From contig NZ_JARVKW010000002.1 in assembly GCF_029813775.1 (NCBI RefSeq), positions 62,001 to 126,000 on the forward strand: a stretch of DNA of 64,000 bases. Reading direction: 5' to 3'. This document shows, piece by piece, positions 16,354-25,124 of the stretch; positions within the stretch are counted from its first letter, which is position 1, and every line of letters begins with the position of its first letter. The stretch is from Streptomyces sp. DH24 (GTDB lineage Bacteria > Actinomycetota > Actinomycetes > Streptomycetales > Streptomycetaceae). Below the pieces are notes generated by a model, which saw only the letters and a program-made list of their open reading frames with translations, did no database searches and had not been told where the DNA came from. The translations under genes were made by a program, and so were the position numbers.

Positions 16354-17622
16354 ATGAAGATCTGTTTCCTGCTGCACAACGCCTACGGGATCGGGGGCAC
16401 GATCACCACCACGTTCAACCTGGCCCAGGCACTGGCCGAGCGACACGAGGTGGAGATCGTCTCCGTGCTGCGTCACCGGGAGCGTCCGAACTTCGCCCTG
16501 GACCCGCGGGTGTCCCTGCGGCCCCTGGTGGACCTGCGGCACGACAAGGAGCATCCCCTGCGTCTGCGCCCGGCGCGGGTGTTCCCCGAGGCCGAGTACC
16601 GCTACCCCCAGTACAGCGAGTTGACCGACCGGCGGATCGGCGAGTGGCTGGCGGCCACGGACGCCGACGCGGTCATCGGCACGCGGCCGGGGCTCAATGT
16701 GCATCTCGCGCTCCAGGCCCCGCGACGGGTCGCCCGTATCGGGCAGGAACATCTCACCCTGGACAACCACCCGGCCCGGCTGCGTACGACCATGCGCCGG
16801 GCGTACCGCGGGCTCGACGTACTGACCACGGTGACCGAGGCGGACGCCGCCGCATACCGCCGCAAGATGCGGCTGCCCGGCGTCCGGGTCGAGGCTCTTC
16901 CCAACAGCGTCCCCGATGCCGCGCTGCCGGCCGCGGACGGTGACGCGAAGGTCGTGATAGCGGCGGGCCGGCTCGTCCCCGTGAAGCGTTACGACCTGCT
17001 CGTCGACGCCTTCTCCCTGGTCGCCGCCGAACACCCGGACTGGCAGCTGCGCATCTACGGCAAGGGAGAGGAACACGCCCGGCTGCGGCACCTCATCCAC
17101 AGGCTCGACCTGTGCGACAACGCCTTGCTGATGGGCGCCGCGGCCCCGATGGAGGCGGAGTGGGTGAAGGGCTCGATCGGCGTGGCCGCGTCCAGCTTCG
17201 AACCGTTCGGCATGACCATCGTCGAGGCGATGCGCTGCGGGCTGCCGGTGGTGAGCACCGACTGCCCGCACGGCCCCCGCGAGATCATCGAGGACGGCGT
17301 GGACGGCCGGCTGGTACCGGTCGGGGACCGTGACGCGCTGGGCGGCGCGCTGCTGGAGCTGGTCCGAGACGACGAGCGGCGTCGGCGGATGGGCGCGGCG
17401 GCCGTGCGGAACGCGGCTCGATTCGCCCCCGTGCCCGTCGTGGAACAGGCCGAGCGCCTGATCGAGGAGGCGACTGCGGCCAGACGGACGGGCCGGCGAC
17501 CGGTGGCGTCGGATCACGGTGGGTTACAGCGCGCCCTGGTCCACCACACGTACGCGGCACGCGACGCCGCTCACGCCGCGGCCCGTGCCGCGCTGCGCAC
17601 GGTACGGAGAGGACAGCGATGA
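16354..17622 (+). CDS. Glycosyltransferase family 4 (TTA codon)
   Basis: Retaining GT-B glycosyltransferase of 422 residues. The N-terminal Rossmann domain starts MKICFLLHNAYGIGGTITTT, with the donor-binding domain from AAGRLVPVKRYD (about residue 208). The E-x7-E region SSFEPFGMTIVEAMRCGLPV lies near residue 285. It should transfer a sugar from a nucleotide donor to a glycan or surface polymer on the cytoplasmic face; donor and acceptor are unknown. Codon 391 (17524-17526) is TTA, so expression should depend on bldA. The start has only a weak ribosome binding site. It overlaps the next gene by ATGA and very probably forms a two-gene operon with it. Confidence 0.9.
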   Translation: MKICFLLHNAYGIGGTITTTFNLAQALAERHEVEIVSVLRHRERPNFALDPRVSLRPLVDLRHDKEHPLRLRPARVFPEAEYRYPQYSELTDRRIGEWLAATDADAVIGTRPGLNVHLALQAPRRVARIGQEHLTLDNHPARLRTTMRRAYRGLDVLTTVTEADAAAYRRKMRLPGVRVEALPNSVPDAALPAADGDAKVVIAAGRLVPVKRYDLLVDAFSLVAAEHPDWQLRIYGKGEEHARLRHLIHRLDLCDNALLMGAAAPMEAEWVKGSIGVAASSFEPFGMTIVEAMRCGLPVVSTDCPHGPREIIEDGVDGRLVPVGDRDALGGALLELVRDDERRRRMGAAAVRNAARFAPVPVVEQAERLIEEATAARRTGRRPVASDHGGLQRALVHHTYAARDAAHAAARAALRTVRRGQR

Positions 17623-18482
17623 ACGGGGCATCCGCCGCCTCCTCCGAAACGCCGCCCCGCGTCGACTGCACGATCGACGCGGACGGCCGGATCACCTTCG
17701 TGCTCCGTCCATGGCCGGCGGCGGGGACGGCCGGGGCACTCCCGTCGCCCCACCTGCTGCTGCGGCTGCGTCCCGCGCAGGGACAGCCCGAGAAGACGCT
17801 CCTCACCGTCGGCCTGGCACCGGCGGACGACGGTCGCCTCCGTGGTGTCCTGGACCCTCGGCCGGCCCTGGCCGAGGGCCGATGGGACGTGTACCTGCTC
17901 CCCCACGCCGCGGCCGAGCGGCTGCGGCTGCGCCCCGGCCTGCGGGACCAGCGGGCCCTCGTCGGCGGACACACGCGTGACTGGCCGTCACCGGTGGCCG
18001 TGCGGGTTCCGTACACCACCGTGGACGGCTACCTCGCGGTCCGGGCCTGGCTGCGCACCGCCCACGCGGAGGTCGAGGGCATCGACGCCGCGGGCCGGTC
18101 GCTGACGGTCCGGGCCCGGCTGCACGGCACCCCGCTCTCCGGGGCGGCCACCGTGCGACTGCGCCGACGGGACGGGGCCGGGGCGGTGCGAAGCCTGCGG
18201 CCACGCGCGGAGAGCGGCGGCCCGCGCTTCTCCTTCACCGTGGATTACGAGGAGTTGGTCGCCGACAGCGGCACCGGGAGCCGTGTCTGGGACGTCTTCG
18301 TACAGCCCGGGCAGGCGGAGGGAGCCCCTCTGGTCCGGGTCGGGCGTCTGCTGGACGACGTGGCCGACCGCAAGGAGGTCTTCGTCTACCCGGCGGGCAC
18401 GGTGGGCGGCGCGGACGTACGTCCGTACTACACGGTCGACAACGACCTCTCCGTACAGGTGAGGCCGGCCGCCGGGCGGTAG
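17619..18482 (+). CDS. Conserved hypothetical, beta-rich partner of the glycosyltransferase
   Basis: Protein of 287 residues, starting within the ATGA shared with the GT4 stop. No enzyme motif is recognised. It shows two repeated beta-sandwich-like segments: about 12-125 (CTIDADGRITFVLRPW, then GRWDVYLLPHAA) and about 145-280 (SLTVRARLHG, then SRVWDVFVQPGQA). Both end in a W-D-V-Y/F strand. This suggests an internal duplication of an immunoglobulin-like fold. No signal peptide or membrane segment. The coupling implies a role with the glycosyltransferase, such as substrate presentation or complex assembly. Similar genes are sometimes labelled transferase by context only. Confidence 0.75.
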   Translation: MNGASAASSETPPRVDCTIDADGRITFVLRPWPAAGTAGALPSPHLLLRLRPAQGQPEKTLLTVGLAPADDGRLRGVLDPRPALAEGRWDVYLLPHAAAERLRLRPGLRDQRALVGGHTRDWPSPVAVRVPYTTVDGYLAVRAWLRTAHAEVEGIDAAGRSLTVRARLHGTPLSGAATVRLRRRDGAGAVRSLRPRAESGGPRFSFTVDYEELVADSGTGSRVWDVFVQPGQAEGAPLVRVGRLLDDVADRKEVFVYPAGTVGGADVRPYYTVDNDLSVQVRPAAGR

Positions 18483-18514
18483 CGGTCGGCGGCGCCGCTT
18501 CGGGAGCGGGCGCG

Positions 18515-19540
18515 TCAACCGGCGCGCCGGGTGCTGCCCCGGATCTCCAGGCGGTGGGGGACGACGACGTCCAGTGCGGGCACGTCCGCGCCAGGGTTGT
18601 CGATGCGGTCCGCCAGGCACCGCAGGGCACGCTCGGCGATCTGCTGTTTGTCGGGGACGACGGTCGTCAGGGGCGGGTTGGAGTAGCGCGCGTCCTCGAC
18701 GTCGTCGAAGCCGACCACGGCGAGGTCGTCCGGGATGCGCAGTCCGCTCCGCCACGCCACGTGCAGGGCGCCCAGGGCGAGTTCGTCGCTGAACGCGAAG
18801 ACGGCGTCCGGTCGCGCACCGGATTCCAGCAGGGCGGTCATCGCCTGCGCGCCGTCCTGTCGGTGCAGGGCTGCGACCGCCTTCTCCAGGGCGGGGTCGG
18901 GCGTCAGGCCCGCGCGCCGCAGGGCGGTGTGGTAGCCGTCCAGCCGCTGGCGGGCCGTGCCGTTGCGCAGGTGCGGCTGGAGGCCGATCGCCGCGATGCG
19001 CCGGCGTCCCGTCTCGATCAGGTGGGTCGTCGCCTGGTCGGCGGCGAGTACGTTGTCCACGGCCACCCGGTCGGCGGCCCCGTTCGGGTCCTGCTCGCCC
19101 AGCAGGACGACGGGCACGTCACGGGCGCTCAGGGCCAGTTCCTCCGGGCTCACGGACCAGGGGCTGATGATCAGGCCGTCGACCAGGCGCCCACCGCTGT
19201 CCTCCAGCAGCCGGCGTTCGGCCTCCGGGTCGCCGAAGGTCTGGTCGATGACGACGGTCCAGGACCGCTGCTGCGCGGCGTCCACGAGGAGGCCGGCGAG
19301 TTCCGAGAAATAGGGCGAGTGCAGCTCGGGAATCGCCAGGCCGATCAGTCCGGTGCGGCCCGCGCGGAGGTTGCGCGCGGCGAAGTTCGGGCGGTAGCCC
19401 AGCTCGTCGAGGGCGGCCTGGACGCGCGCCCGGGTCTCCTCCGCCACGGCCGCCGAGCCGCTGACGACGTTGGACACCGTACGCACCGACACGCCCGCCA
19501 CGGCGGCGACATCCTTCAGACGGCTCCTCACGGCGGTCAT
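18515..19540 (-). CDS. LacI-family transcriptional regulator
   Basis: Repressor of about 341 residues. The N-terminal LacI helix-turn-helix reads RLKDVAAVAGVSVRTVSNVV, followed by the hinge helix and a periplasmic-binding-protein-like sugar domain (GLIGLAIPELHSPYFSEL, VGFDDVEDARYSNPPLTTV). ATG at 19540 is chosen because it places the helix-turn-helix at residue 6; an in-frame ATG at 19588 lies inside the operator and lacks a ribosome binding site. It is divergent from the dioxygenase gene, with a perfect palindrome between them, so it probably represses that gene and itself. The effector is unknown; sugars are typical. Confidence 0.88.
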   Translation of the reverse strand: MTAVRSRLKDVAAVAGVSVRTVSNVVSGSAAVAEETRARVQAALDELGYRPNFAARNLRAGRTGLIGLAIPELHSPYFSELAGLLVDAAQQRSWTVVIDQTFGDPEAERRLLEDSGGRLVDGLIISPWSVSPEELALSARDVPVVLLGEQDPNGAADRVAVDNVLAADQATTHLIETGRRRIAAIGLQPHLRNGTARQRLDGYHTALRRAGLTPDPALEKAVAALHRQDGAQAMTALLESGARPDAVFAFSDELALGALHVAWRSGLRIPDDLAVVGFDDVEDARYSNPPLTTVVPDKQQIAERALRCLADRIDNPGADVPALDVVVPHRLEIRGSTRRAG

Positions 19541-19586
19541 CTTCGCACGCTGCGCGGGGGCGGCACCAGAGATCTTGCCCAGCACC

Positions 19587-19602
19587 ATTGCAACGTTGCA
19601 AT
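19587..19602. promoter_or_regulatory. Perfect 16-bp LacI-type operator
   Basis: ATTGCAACGTTGCAAT is a perfect palindrome with the central CG typical of LacI/PurR-family operators. It lies 47 bp upstream of the LacI start and 46 bp upstream of the dioxygenase start, ideally placed to control both divergent promoters. Confidence 0.8.
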
Positions 19603-19647
19603 CACCGATGCACCATGAGAGCCGTCACCGAGGGCCAGGAGGAATCA

Positions 19648-20499
19648 ATGGGGTCGCACGTGTTTCCGGGGATCAGCGTCGCCGCGCTGGACGTCGACGT
19701 CACGGCCGATGTGTCCGCCCTGTACGAGGACGGCATCACCGCTTTCAAGGGCGCCTTCCCCGTGCCGTGGGTGGACCGGCTGCGGGAGGACGTCGACGCC
19801 GCTTTCGCGGAGGCCCTCGCCCGCCCCGGCGGCGCGGTCGGGCGGGGTCCGAACCGCTACTACGTCGAGATCCACCCCGAGCAGATCCGCGGCTTCGTCG
19901 ACCTCGTCGACCATCCCTGGGTGCGGTCCGTGTGCACCGCGGTCCTCGGACCCGACTACCGTGTGGTCGAGCTGGGCTTCGACGTTCCGCTGGAGGGCGC
20001 CGTCAACCAGCCCTGGCACCGGGACTTCCCCATCCCCGAGGAGACCCGGCGCGAGCGTCGCCTGACCTCGCTCGCCTTCAACCTCACGACCGTCGACACC
20101 ACTCCCGACATGGGCCCGTTCGAGATCGCGCCGGGCACCCAGTGGGACGACGGCCCCGACTTCGACCACGGCATGTTCCCGCCCCGCTCGCGCTACGGCC
20201 GGTACCAGGAGCGCGCGGTGCGCAAGTACCCCCAGCGGGGCGACATCTCCGCCCGGTCGGCGCTGACCATCCACCGGGGCACGGCCAACGAGTCCGCCAA
20301 GTCCCGCCCGGTGCTCGTGCTCGGCGTGGACGGTCCCGAGGCGACCAACGGCGAGCGGCACGACATGGCGGTCACCCGCGGCTACTGGGACACGCTGTCC
20401 GACCGGGTGCGCCGGCACCTCGACTGCGCCGTGGTGGAAAAGCTGATCCCGGTGACGCAGAAGCACACCATCGAGGGCCTGGTGATGGGGGACGCCTGA
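19648..20499 (+). CDS. Phytanoyl-CoA dioxygenase family protein (Fe(II)/2-oxoglutarate)
   Basis: Non-haem iron dioxygenase of 283 residues. The metal triad is visible: His and Asp in QPWHRDFP (about 124 and 126) and the distal His in LTIHRGTANESAKSRPV (about 210), with the following Arg placed to bind 2-oxoglutarate. Members hydroxylate lipids, sterols, amino acids or secondary metabolites; this substrate is unknown. ATG at 19648 has AGGAGG 5 nt upstream; the frame extends further upstream without a good site. It is divergently transcribed from the LacI gene across a perfect operator, so expression is probably induced by a sugar-like ligand. Confidence 0.88.
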   Translation: MGSHVFPGISVAALDVDVTADVSALYEDGITAFKGAFPVPWVDRLREDVDAAFAEALARPGGAVGRGPNRYYVEIHPEQIRGFVDLVDHPWVRSVCTAVLGPDYRVVELGFDVPLEGAVNQPWHRDFPIPEETRRERRLTSLAFNLTTVDTTPDMGPFEIAPGTQWDDGPDFDHGMFPPRSRYGRYQERAVRKYPQRGDISARSALTIHRGTANESAKSRPVLVLGVDGPEATNGERHDMAVTRGYWDTLSDRVRRHLDCAVVEKLIPVTQKHTIEGLVMGDA

Positions 20500-20545
20500 G
20501 CCCTTCCTCGTTGCCCTCCTCCGTACCCCCAGCCCCCCCGTCGCC

Positions 20546-20566
20546 GGGCACAGGCGCCTGTCGCCC
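20546..20566 (+). terminator. Hairpin after the dioxygenase gene
   Basis: GGGC, the 12-bp palindrome ACAGGCGCCTGT and GCCC form a compact hairpin with one bulge, 47 bp after the dioxygenase stop. It probably also separates it from the convergent glucosidase remnant. Confidence 0.5.
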
Positions 20567-20579
20567 CACCGTCAGGCGC

Positions 20580-21290
20580 GCAGCCAGACGGCTGCGAGCG
20601 GGAACCGAAGCCGCAGTGCGGTTCGTCTGCGGCCCACGGCACGGGGACCCGGCAGCCGTCCCGGCCGGGGTCCGTGCCGCCCGAGCGGAAGTGCATCGGG
20701 TCCTGGATGCGGTCCAGCGGGATGTCGGTCTCGGGCAGACCGAGTTCCTCGCCCTGGTAGAGGTGGACCGATCCCGGGGGGCCAGGGTGAGCAGCGCGGC
20801 GGCGCGGGCGCGACGGGTGCCTGGGGCGAGGTTGCACAGCACCCAGGTGGCCGGGACCCCTGCGGGGGCGTGCTCGGCGAGGGTGCCGTCCACGGTGCGG
20901 CGCAGCCGGTCCGGGTCCCAGGGGCAGGTCACGAACGTGGAGTTGAAGGCCGTGTGCAGTTCGTCGGGCCGCAGGTTTCGTCGGGCCGCAGGTAGCGGGC
21001 GAAGCACTCGGGGTCGGGCAGCCACATCTCGCCGACGGAGACTCCCCCTACTCGTCGGCGACGGCCCGCCACGAGCGGCAGATGTCGTGGAGTTCGTCCT
21101 GGGCGATGTACGGGTGGGGTCGACGCCCGCCACGAAGTCGGGCAGCGCCGGGTCGTTGGCGAGCAGGGCCGCGGAGTCGACGCGCACGCCGGCGACACCG
21201 CGTTCGAACCAGAAGCGCAGGACGTCCTCGTCGCGCCACCGGTCGTCGGTGCGGGGCGGGTTGAGGGCTGCCACGCGGCCAGGGCGCCGA
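20580..21290 (-). pseudogene. Decayed GH13 alpha-glucosidase
   Basis: Fragments in several minus-strand frames match the intact glucosidase at 25170-26813 in order. These are FWFERGVAGVRVDS (nucleophile region), DELHDICRSWRAVADE, VGEMWLPDPECFARYLRPDE, LHTAFNSTFV...WDPDRLRRTVDGTL, GVPATWVLCNL, GTRRARAAALL and LYQGEELGLPE...DGCRVPVPW. The N-terminal third is gone, a segment after CNL (the NHD catalytic stretch) is deleted, and frames change repeatedly. One lesion is explicit: a perfect 17-bp tandem duplication at 20960-20993. The gene cannot make an enzyme. Its LacI-type operator survives upstream at 21317. Confidence 0.85.
20960..20993. repeat. 17-bp tandem duplication inside the glucosidase pseudogene
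   Basis: TTCGTCGGGCCGCAGGT occurs twice back to back (20960-20976, 20977-20993). Because 17 is not a multiple of three it shifts the frame within the RPDE-LHTAF region, so the motif RPDE is read twice. Confidence 0.9.
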
Positions 21291-21316
21291 ACGCGTACGC
21301 AAGCCCAGCGCAAGCA

Positions 21317-21332
21317 GCGCAAGCGCTTGTGC
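21317..21332. promoter_or_regulatory. LacI/MalR-type operator of the decayed glucosidase
   Basis: GCGCAAGCGCTTGTGC is a 16-bp palindrome with one mismatched pair and a perfect CAAGCGCTTG core, resembling operators of maltose/alpha-glucoside repressors in Streptomyces. It lies directly upstream (minus strand) of the pseudogene body. Confidence 0.6.
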
Positions 21333-21406
21333 TGGACCTTTCCGTCCTGCTCGTTCACCGGCGCGCCGGTCGGCGCTCCTGTCAGCCCGCCCTGTCGGCG
21401 CGGGTC

Positions 21407-23821
21407 TCACCCCGGTCGCACCACCGCCCGGTGCACCGCGCCCGCCGTGCCCGGCGTGACCCGCAATGTGACCTGCTTCCCCGTCGACAGCACCTGGACG
21501 GTGGGGTCGTGGGACGTCACCGACACCACCGGGCGGTGCCAGGTCACGTCGATGGCCACGCCGTCGCGCAGCGGCCCGGAGACGCAGAGGGTGGCCGTGC
21601 CGCCCGTCTCACGGACCAGCACGGCGGCCGGGGCGGTGGCGGTGAGGTCGCCGACGGTCCCCGCGAGCCAGAAGTTGACGCCGGTGAAGCCGAGGGCGGT
21701 GTCGCGGACACCCTGCTGGGCGTCGGTGTTGGCCAGGAGCCTGACGCGGCCCCGGTCGCGGGCCCGGGCCGCGGTCTGTGCCGCGGTCGCCCCGGGCAGC
21801 AGCAGGTAGGCGTAGCGCTCGCCGGTGGGGTCGGTGCCGTGGTCGAACCACAGGGTGAGGTAGCGGCGCGTGACGGGGTCGGTGGTGCCGCCGGTGTTGA
21901 TGTCCGACCAGGCGCCGCTACGGGCCTCGCGCAGCGTCCGGAGGCCCGCGCCGCCGGGGAAGACGTAGCCGCCGAAGCCCGCGAGGTGCGCCCAGCCGGC
22001 GCCCCTGTACAGGTGGGCCGAGCCGAGCGCGGCGGGCCCGCGTCCGCCGTCGACGGTGAGCGTGTGGGTGCCGTCGGCGCCCAGGTTGCGGTTGTCGACG
22101 ATCGTCTCGACGCCGGTGCCGTCACGGCCGTGGATGCCCGCGCCCAGGCAGACGATCGCGTCGTCGAGGAAGAACCACGACTTCTTCGCGACGAGGGTGG
22201 AGGACAGGCCTTTGAGGTGCTGGCCGACGGCCGCGTAGGTGCCGTCGGTGGTGCCGCCGACCCACCGCACGTCGGGACGCGGCGCGCCCCAGCTGCCGCC
22301 CTCGGCGTCGGCGAGCGGTTTGCGGGAGACGGTGGTGCCGGGCAGCCGCATGGGGTCGACGGTGGCCCAGAAGGCGTCGCTGTACTGGTCGTTGCCGTAG
22401 GTGTCGCCCCACCAGTAGAGCATTCCGGAGCCGGTGTGCCAGCCGCGGAGGTGTTCGCCGTTGCCGTTCTCGTAGTGGGTGATGCGGTCGGAGGCCATGG
22501 AGACGTTCGCGGCCCAGCGGGGGCGGCGGTGGACGGCTCGGTCCGCCGCGGGGAAGAGGCGGTGGCCGACCGGTTCGGGGGTGGCCGGTGTGGCGGTGCT
22601 GTCCGCGACGGCCTTGAGGCGGGCGAGCTGGGCGACCCCGAGGGCGTCGCTCGCCAGGACGGGCCGGTGGCGGTCGCGGGCGATCCAGCCCTTGATCATG
22701 CCGTCCCAGCGTGCCTTCTCGGCGCCGGAGGCGCAGTTGCCGAGCAGGGCGATGCAGGCGATGAGGATGTGGCCGCGCAGGTGGTCGTCCTGGAGGATCC
22801 GGCGGGTGTCCTTCTGCTGCACGCCCCGGCTGACGGCACGTCCGGAGACGCTGTCCATGACGAGGCCGTTGTAGAGGAACGGCGCGTAGGCCTTCTCGAC
22901 CGAGTCGAACACGATCTGCCGGTTCGGGTCGGTGACGTCCCAGGCAGAGCCGTCGAGCAGGGTGAGCAGGAGGGACAGGCCGCCGAGCAGGACGGCGCCG
23001 TAGGTGCCCGTGTACGGCACGTACGTGTGCTGGATGAAGCTGCCGTCGGTGTACAGGCCGTCGCCGGAGGTGACGTACGGGAAGACCGGGGCGAGCGCGT
23101 CCCGGGCGAGGGCGAGCTTGGCGGGGTCCTTGCCGATGACGCCGCGCAGGGCGAGGACCCGGCACAGGTCGACCCGGTTGGCGCCGGTGGAGATGCCGGT
23201 GTAGTCGGCGACGACGCTGTCGGGGACGAAGTGGTCGACGGCCGCGGTGAAGTCGGCGACGCGGGTGGCGCCGAGGTGGTCGTACAGGTGGGCGCAGATG
23301 TCGAGCAGTGCCTGCGGGATGCCGATCTGCCAGTTCCACCAGTTGCCGTAGCGGGTCTGTCCCGGGTGGTAGGCCTCGTCGTGGAGGTGGTCGAGGGCGG
23401 TGAGGATCTCGGTGCGCAGGGCGGGGTCGCCGGTGAGTCCGGTGCCGGGCTGGGCGTAGGCCTCGGTGAGGATGCGCAGCCGGTTGTAGCTGGTGCCGAG
23501 GTTCTCGGAGTGGGTGAACGACTCGGGGTCGGTGTCGGGTTCGGGGTCGGCGTAGACCAGCTCGGGCCACAGGGAACCGGCGGCCGGGCGCAGCGTGGCG
23601 CGGAGTTGGGCGGCGGTCTCGCCGAGGAGGGCGAGCCGGCTCGCGTAGGGCTCGGCGGCCGGGTCGTAGCCGGTGCCGAGGAGGAGGTCGCGCCACTTCA
23701 GGCGCAGGGTGTCGTAGGCGTCGGCGGCGTGGGCCCGGCCGGTGGCCGTGAGGTTCAGGGGGGCCGCCGCGCCGGCGGCGAGCACGGCGTACAGCAGGGT
23801 CCGGCGGGACAGGGAGGGCAT
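21407..23821 (-). CDS. Secreted polysaccharide lyase family 8 (Tat signal)
   Basis: Exported lyase of 804 residues that should cleave acidic polysaccharides (hyaluronate, chondroitin or xanthan type) by beta-elimination. The N-terminus is a Tat signal, SRRTLLYAVLAAGAAAP, ending near GRAHA-AD (about residue 33). The alpha/alpha-toroid carries the PL8 catalytic region: Asn in NWWNWQIGIPQALL (about 160), and His and Tyr in GSFIQHTYVPYTGTYG (about 256). Beta-sandwich domains fill the C-terminal half. ATG at 23821 has GGAGG 7 nt upstream. Length is normal for PL8. Substrate cannot be settled by eye; hyaluronate or xanthan are the leading options. It is flanked by glucosidase genes. Confidence 0.9.
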   Translation of the reverse strand: MPSLSRRTLLYAVLAAGAAAPLNLTATGRAHAADAYDTLRLKWRDLLLGTGYDPAAEPYASRLALLGETAAQLRATLRPAAGSLWPELVYADPEPDTDPESFTHSENLGTSYNRLRILTEAYAQPGTGLTGDPALRTEILTALDHLHDEAYHPGQTRYGNWWNWQIGIPQALLDICAHLYDHLGATRVADFTAAVDHFVPDSVVADYTGISTGANRVDLCRVLALRGVIGKDPAKLALARDALAPVFPYVTSGDGLYTDGSFIQHTYVPYTGTYGAVLLGGLSLLLTLLDGSAWDVTDPNRQIVFDSVEKAYAPFLYNGLVMDSVSGRAVSRGVQQKDTRRILQDDHLRGHILIACIALLGNCASGAEKARWDGMIKGWIARDRHRPVLASDALGVAQLARLKAVADSTATPATPEPVGHRLFPAADRAVHRRPRWAANVSMASDRITHYENGNGEHLRGWHTGSGMLYWWGDTYGNDQYSDAFWATVDPMRLPGTTVSRKPLADAEGGSWGAPRPDVRWVGGTTDGTYAAVGQHLKGLSSTLVAKKSWFFLDDAIVCLGAGIHGRDGTGVETIVDNRNLGADGTHTLTVDGGRGPAALGSAHLYRGAGWAHLAGFGGYVFPGGAGLRTLREARSGAWSDINTGGTTDPVTRRYLTLWFDHGTDPTGERYAYLLLPGATAAQTAARARDRGRVRLLANTDAQQGVRDTALGFTGVNFWLAGTVGDLTATAPAAVLVRETGGTATLCVSGPLRDGVAIDVTWHRPVVSVTSHDPTVQVLSTGKQVTLRVTPGTAGAVHRAVVRPG

Positions 23822-24459
23822 GCGGAAGACCTCCGGTGAAGGGGAACGGGAACGGGTGGGTGGCCGGGTACGTGCGTTTCGCTCGGTGGCGCTGCCTGCT
23901 GTCCCCCGCGTTCGCGAGACCCTTCCCCCTCGCCTCCACCGGCAGCAGCTGGAACACCCCTTTCCTGCCCCAGGGGACGCGCGACGACGCGTCCCGGCAC
24001 CCGGTCGGGTCCGGCCCGTTCGGCCATAAGGCCGTCCTCCACCGTTTCGGGCGCCCGCCGACGCCGTGTTACCGGGGTGACCGGACGGGCCGGCCACCCC
24101 GGTCGGGCGGTGGTCAGTCGCGCGGTTCCTGCCCCTGTGCCCTCGGGACGCGCGCCGCCGGCGCGGAGTTCGCGGAACCGTTGATCACGAACCGGGCGCC
24201 GGGGCGGGAGCAGAACAGGGAGAGCCGCGGGTGACACTCCGGTGGCCCGCCGCGCTGGAAGGAGTAACCCCGCCGAACCGGGGCAAGGCGCCTGCCACTT
24301 GGGGAAGCTGCGGGCGCCGACGAGCGGGGACGGATCAGGAACCCCCCGTGCCGGGTCCGCCCCCGCTCGTACGAGGCACCGGCGCCCACGGTGCGACGCA
24401 CCCGCAGCGGCGGGTCGTCGGCCGCCCGGGCCGCACCCTCGGCGGGCACGCACGAATGA
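23822..24459. other. Intergenic region upstream of the lyase, about 640 bp
   Basis: No convincing gene; open frames lack ribosome binding sites and family-like sequence. It contains a GGGAACGGGAACGGG run close to the lyase start, and a hairpin at 24071-24103 with perfect 9-bp arms ACCGGGGTG/CACCCCGGT of unknown role. The length suggests an extended promoter or lost genes. Confidence 0.5.
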
Positions 24460-24486
24460 GGGGCCGCTCCCTGAGGGAGCGGCCCC
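24460..24486 (-). terminator. Terminator of the MOSC gene
   Basis: Perfect 12-bp arms GGGGCCGCTCCC and GGGAGCGGCCCC with a TGA loop, 24 bp downstream of the MOSC stop on the minus strand. One of the strongest hairpins in the window. Confidence 0.85.
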
Positions 24487-24509
24487 GGATGCCTGGTGGG
24501 GCGGGACGT

Positions 24510-25052
24510 TCAGACGCGGTCGAGCGGGCGGTGCGGCCCGCTGGGGAGTTCCACCGTGATCGTGTCGTCGGGGCGCACCACGCCGCCTTCCCGCACGACG
24601 CTCATGATTCCGGCCCTGCGCACCAGGTTGCCGGCCTCGTCGCGGCCGACGACCTGCTTCAGCAACCCGTCCTGGAACGCGTCGATCTGGACGCACGGGT
24701 TGCGCAGCCCCGTCACCTCCAGCACCGCCTCGGCGCCGACGCGCAGCAAGGTGCCGACGGGCAGGCCCAGCAGGTCGATGCCCCGGGTGGTGATGTTCTC
24801 GCCGAGTTCACCCGGCGCCACCTTGAAGCCCTCCGCGCCGACCTCGGCGAACAGTTCCTCGTGGATGAGGTGGACCTGGCGCAGGTTCGGCCGGGTGGGG
24901 TCCTGCGCCATGCGCGAGCGGTGCTTGACCGTCACACCGGCGTGCACGTCGCCCGCCACGCCGAGCCCGGCGAGCAGCGTGATGCTCTCGCGGTTCGGCT
25001 TGCTGAACGCGTACGCGCCGTTGCTGCTGACCGCTGTCACTGTCCCGCGCAT
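24510..25052 (-). CDS. MOSC domain protein
   Basis: Soluble protein of 180 residues that is almost entirely a MOSC domain (the C-terminal domain family of molybdenum cofactor sulfurase). GVAGDVHAGVTVKHRSRM, QVHLIHEELF, PGELGENITTRGIDL and the conserved Cys in VTGLRNPCVQID are present. Such stand-alone MOSC proteins bind molybdenum cofactor or act in sulfur transfer and N-hydroxylated base reduction; the exact role is unknown. Start at 25052 gives the usual MRGTVTAVS N-terminus. It is monocistronic between two strong hairpins. Confidence 0.9.
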   Translation of the reverse strand: MRGTVTAVSSNGAYAFSKPNRESITLLAGLGVAGDVHAGVTVKHRSRMAQDPTRPNLRQVHLIHEELFAEVGAEGFKVAPGELGENITTRGIDLLGLPVGTLLRVGAEAVLEVTGLRNPCVQIDAFQDGLLKQVVGRDEAGNLVRRAGIMSVVREGGVVRPDDTITVELPSGPHRPLDRV

Positions 25053-25124
25053 GTCGTGAATCCCCCTCGCCGGAAACGCAGTTCGTCCCTGACCCTAACC
25101 AAGGAGTCGGCCCTCGCACGGGAG

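Noticed and set aside
19541..19588. Upstream ATG (19588) as the LacI start
   Set aside because: It lies within the operator palindrome, has no ribosome binding site and adds 16 residues not expected in LacI proteins.
22122..23957. Open frame of 611 codons in another minus-strand frame of the lyase region
   Set aside because: Arg/Pro-rich shadow of the polysaccharide lyase; the true frame has a Tat signal and PL8 motifs.
24114..24449. Open frame of 111 codons on the minus strand upstream of the lyase
   Set aside because: No ribosome binding site, no family-like sequence, low-complexity Arg/Pro/Ala composition.
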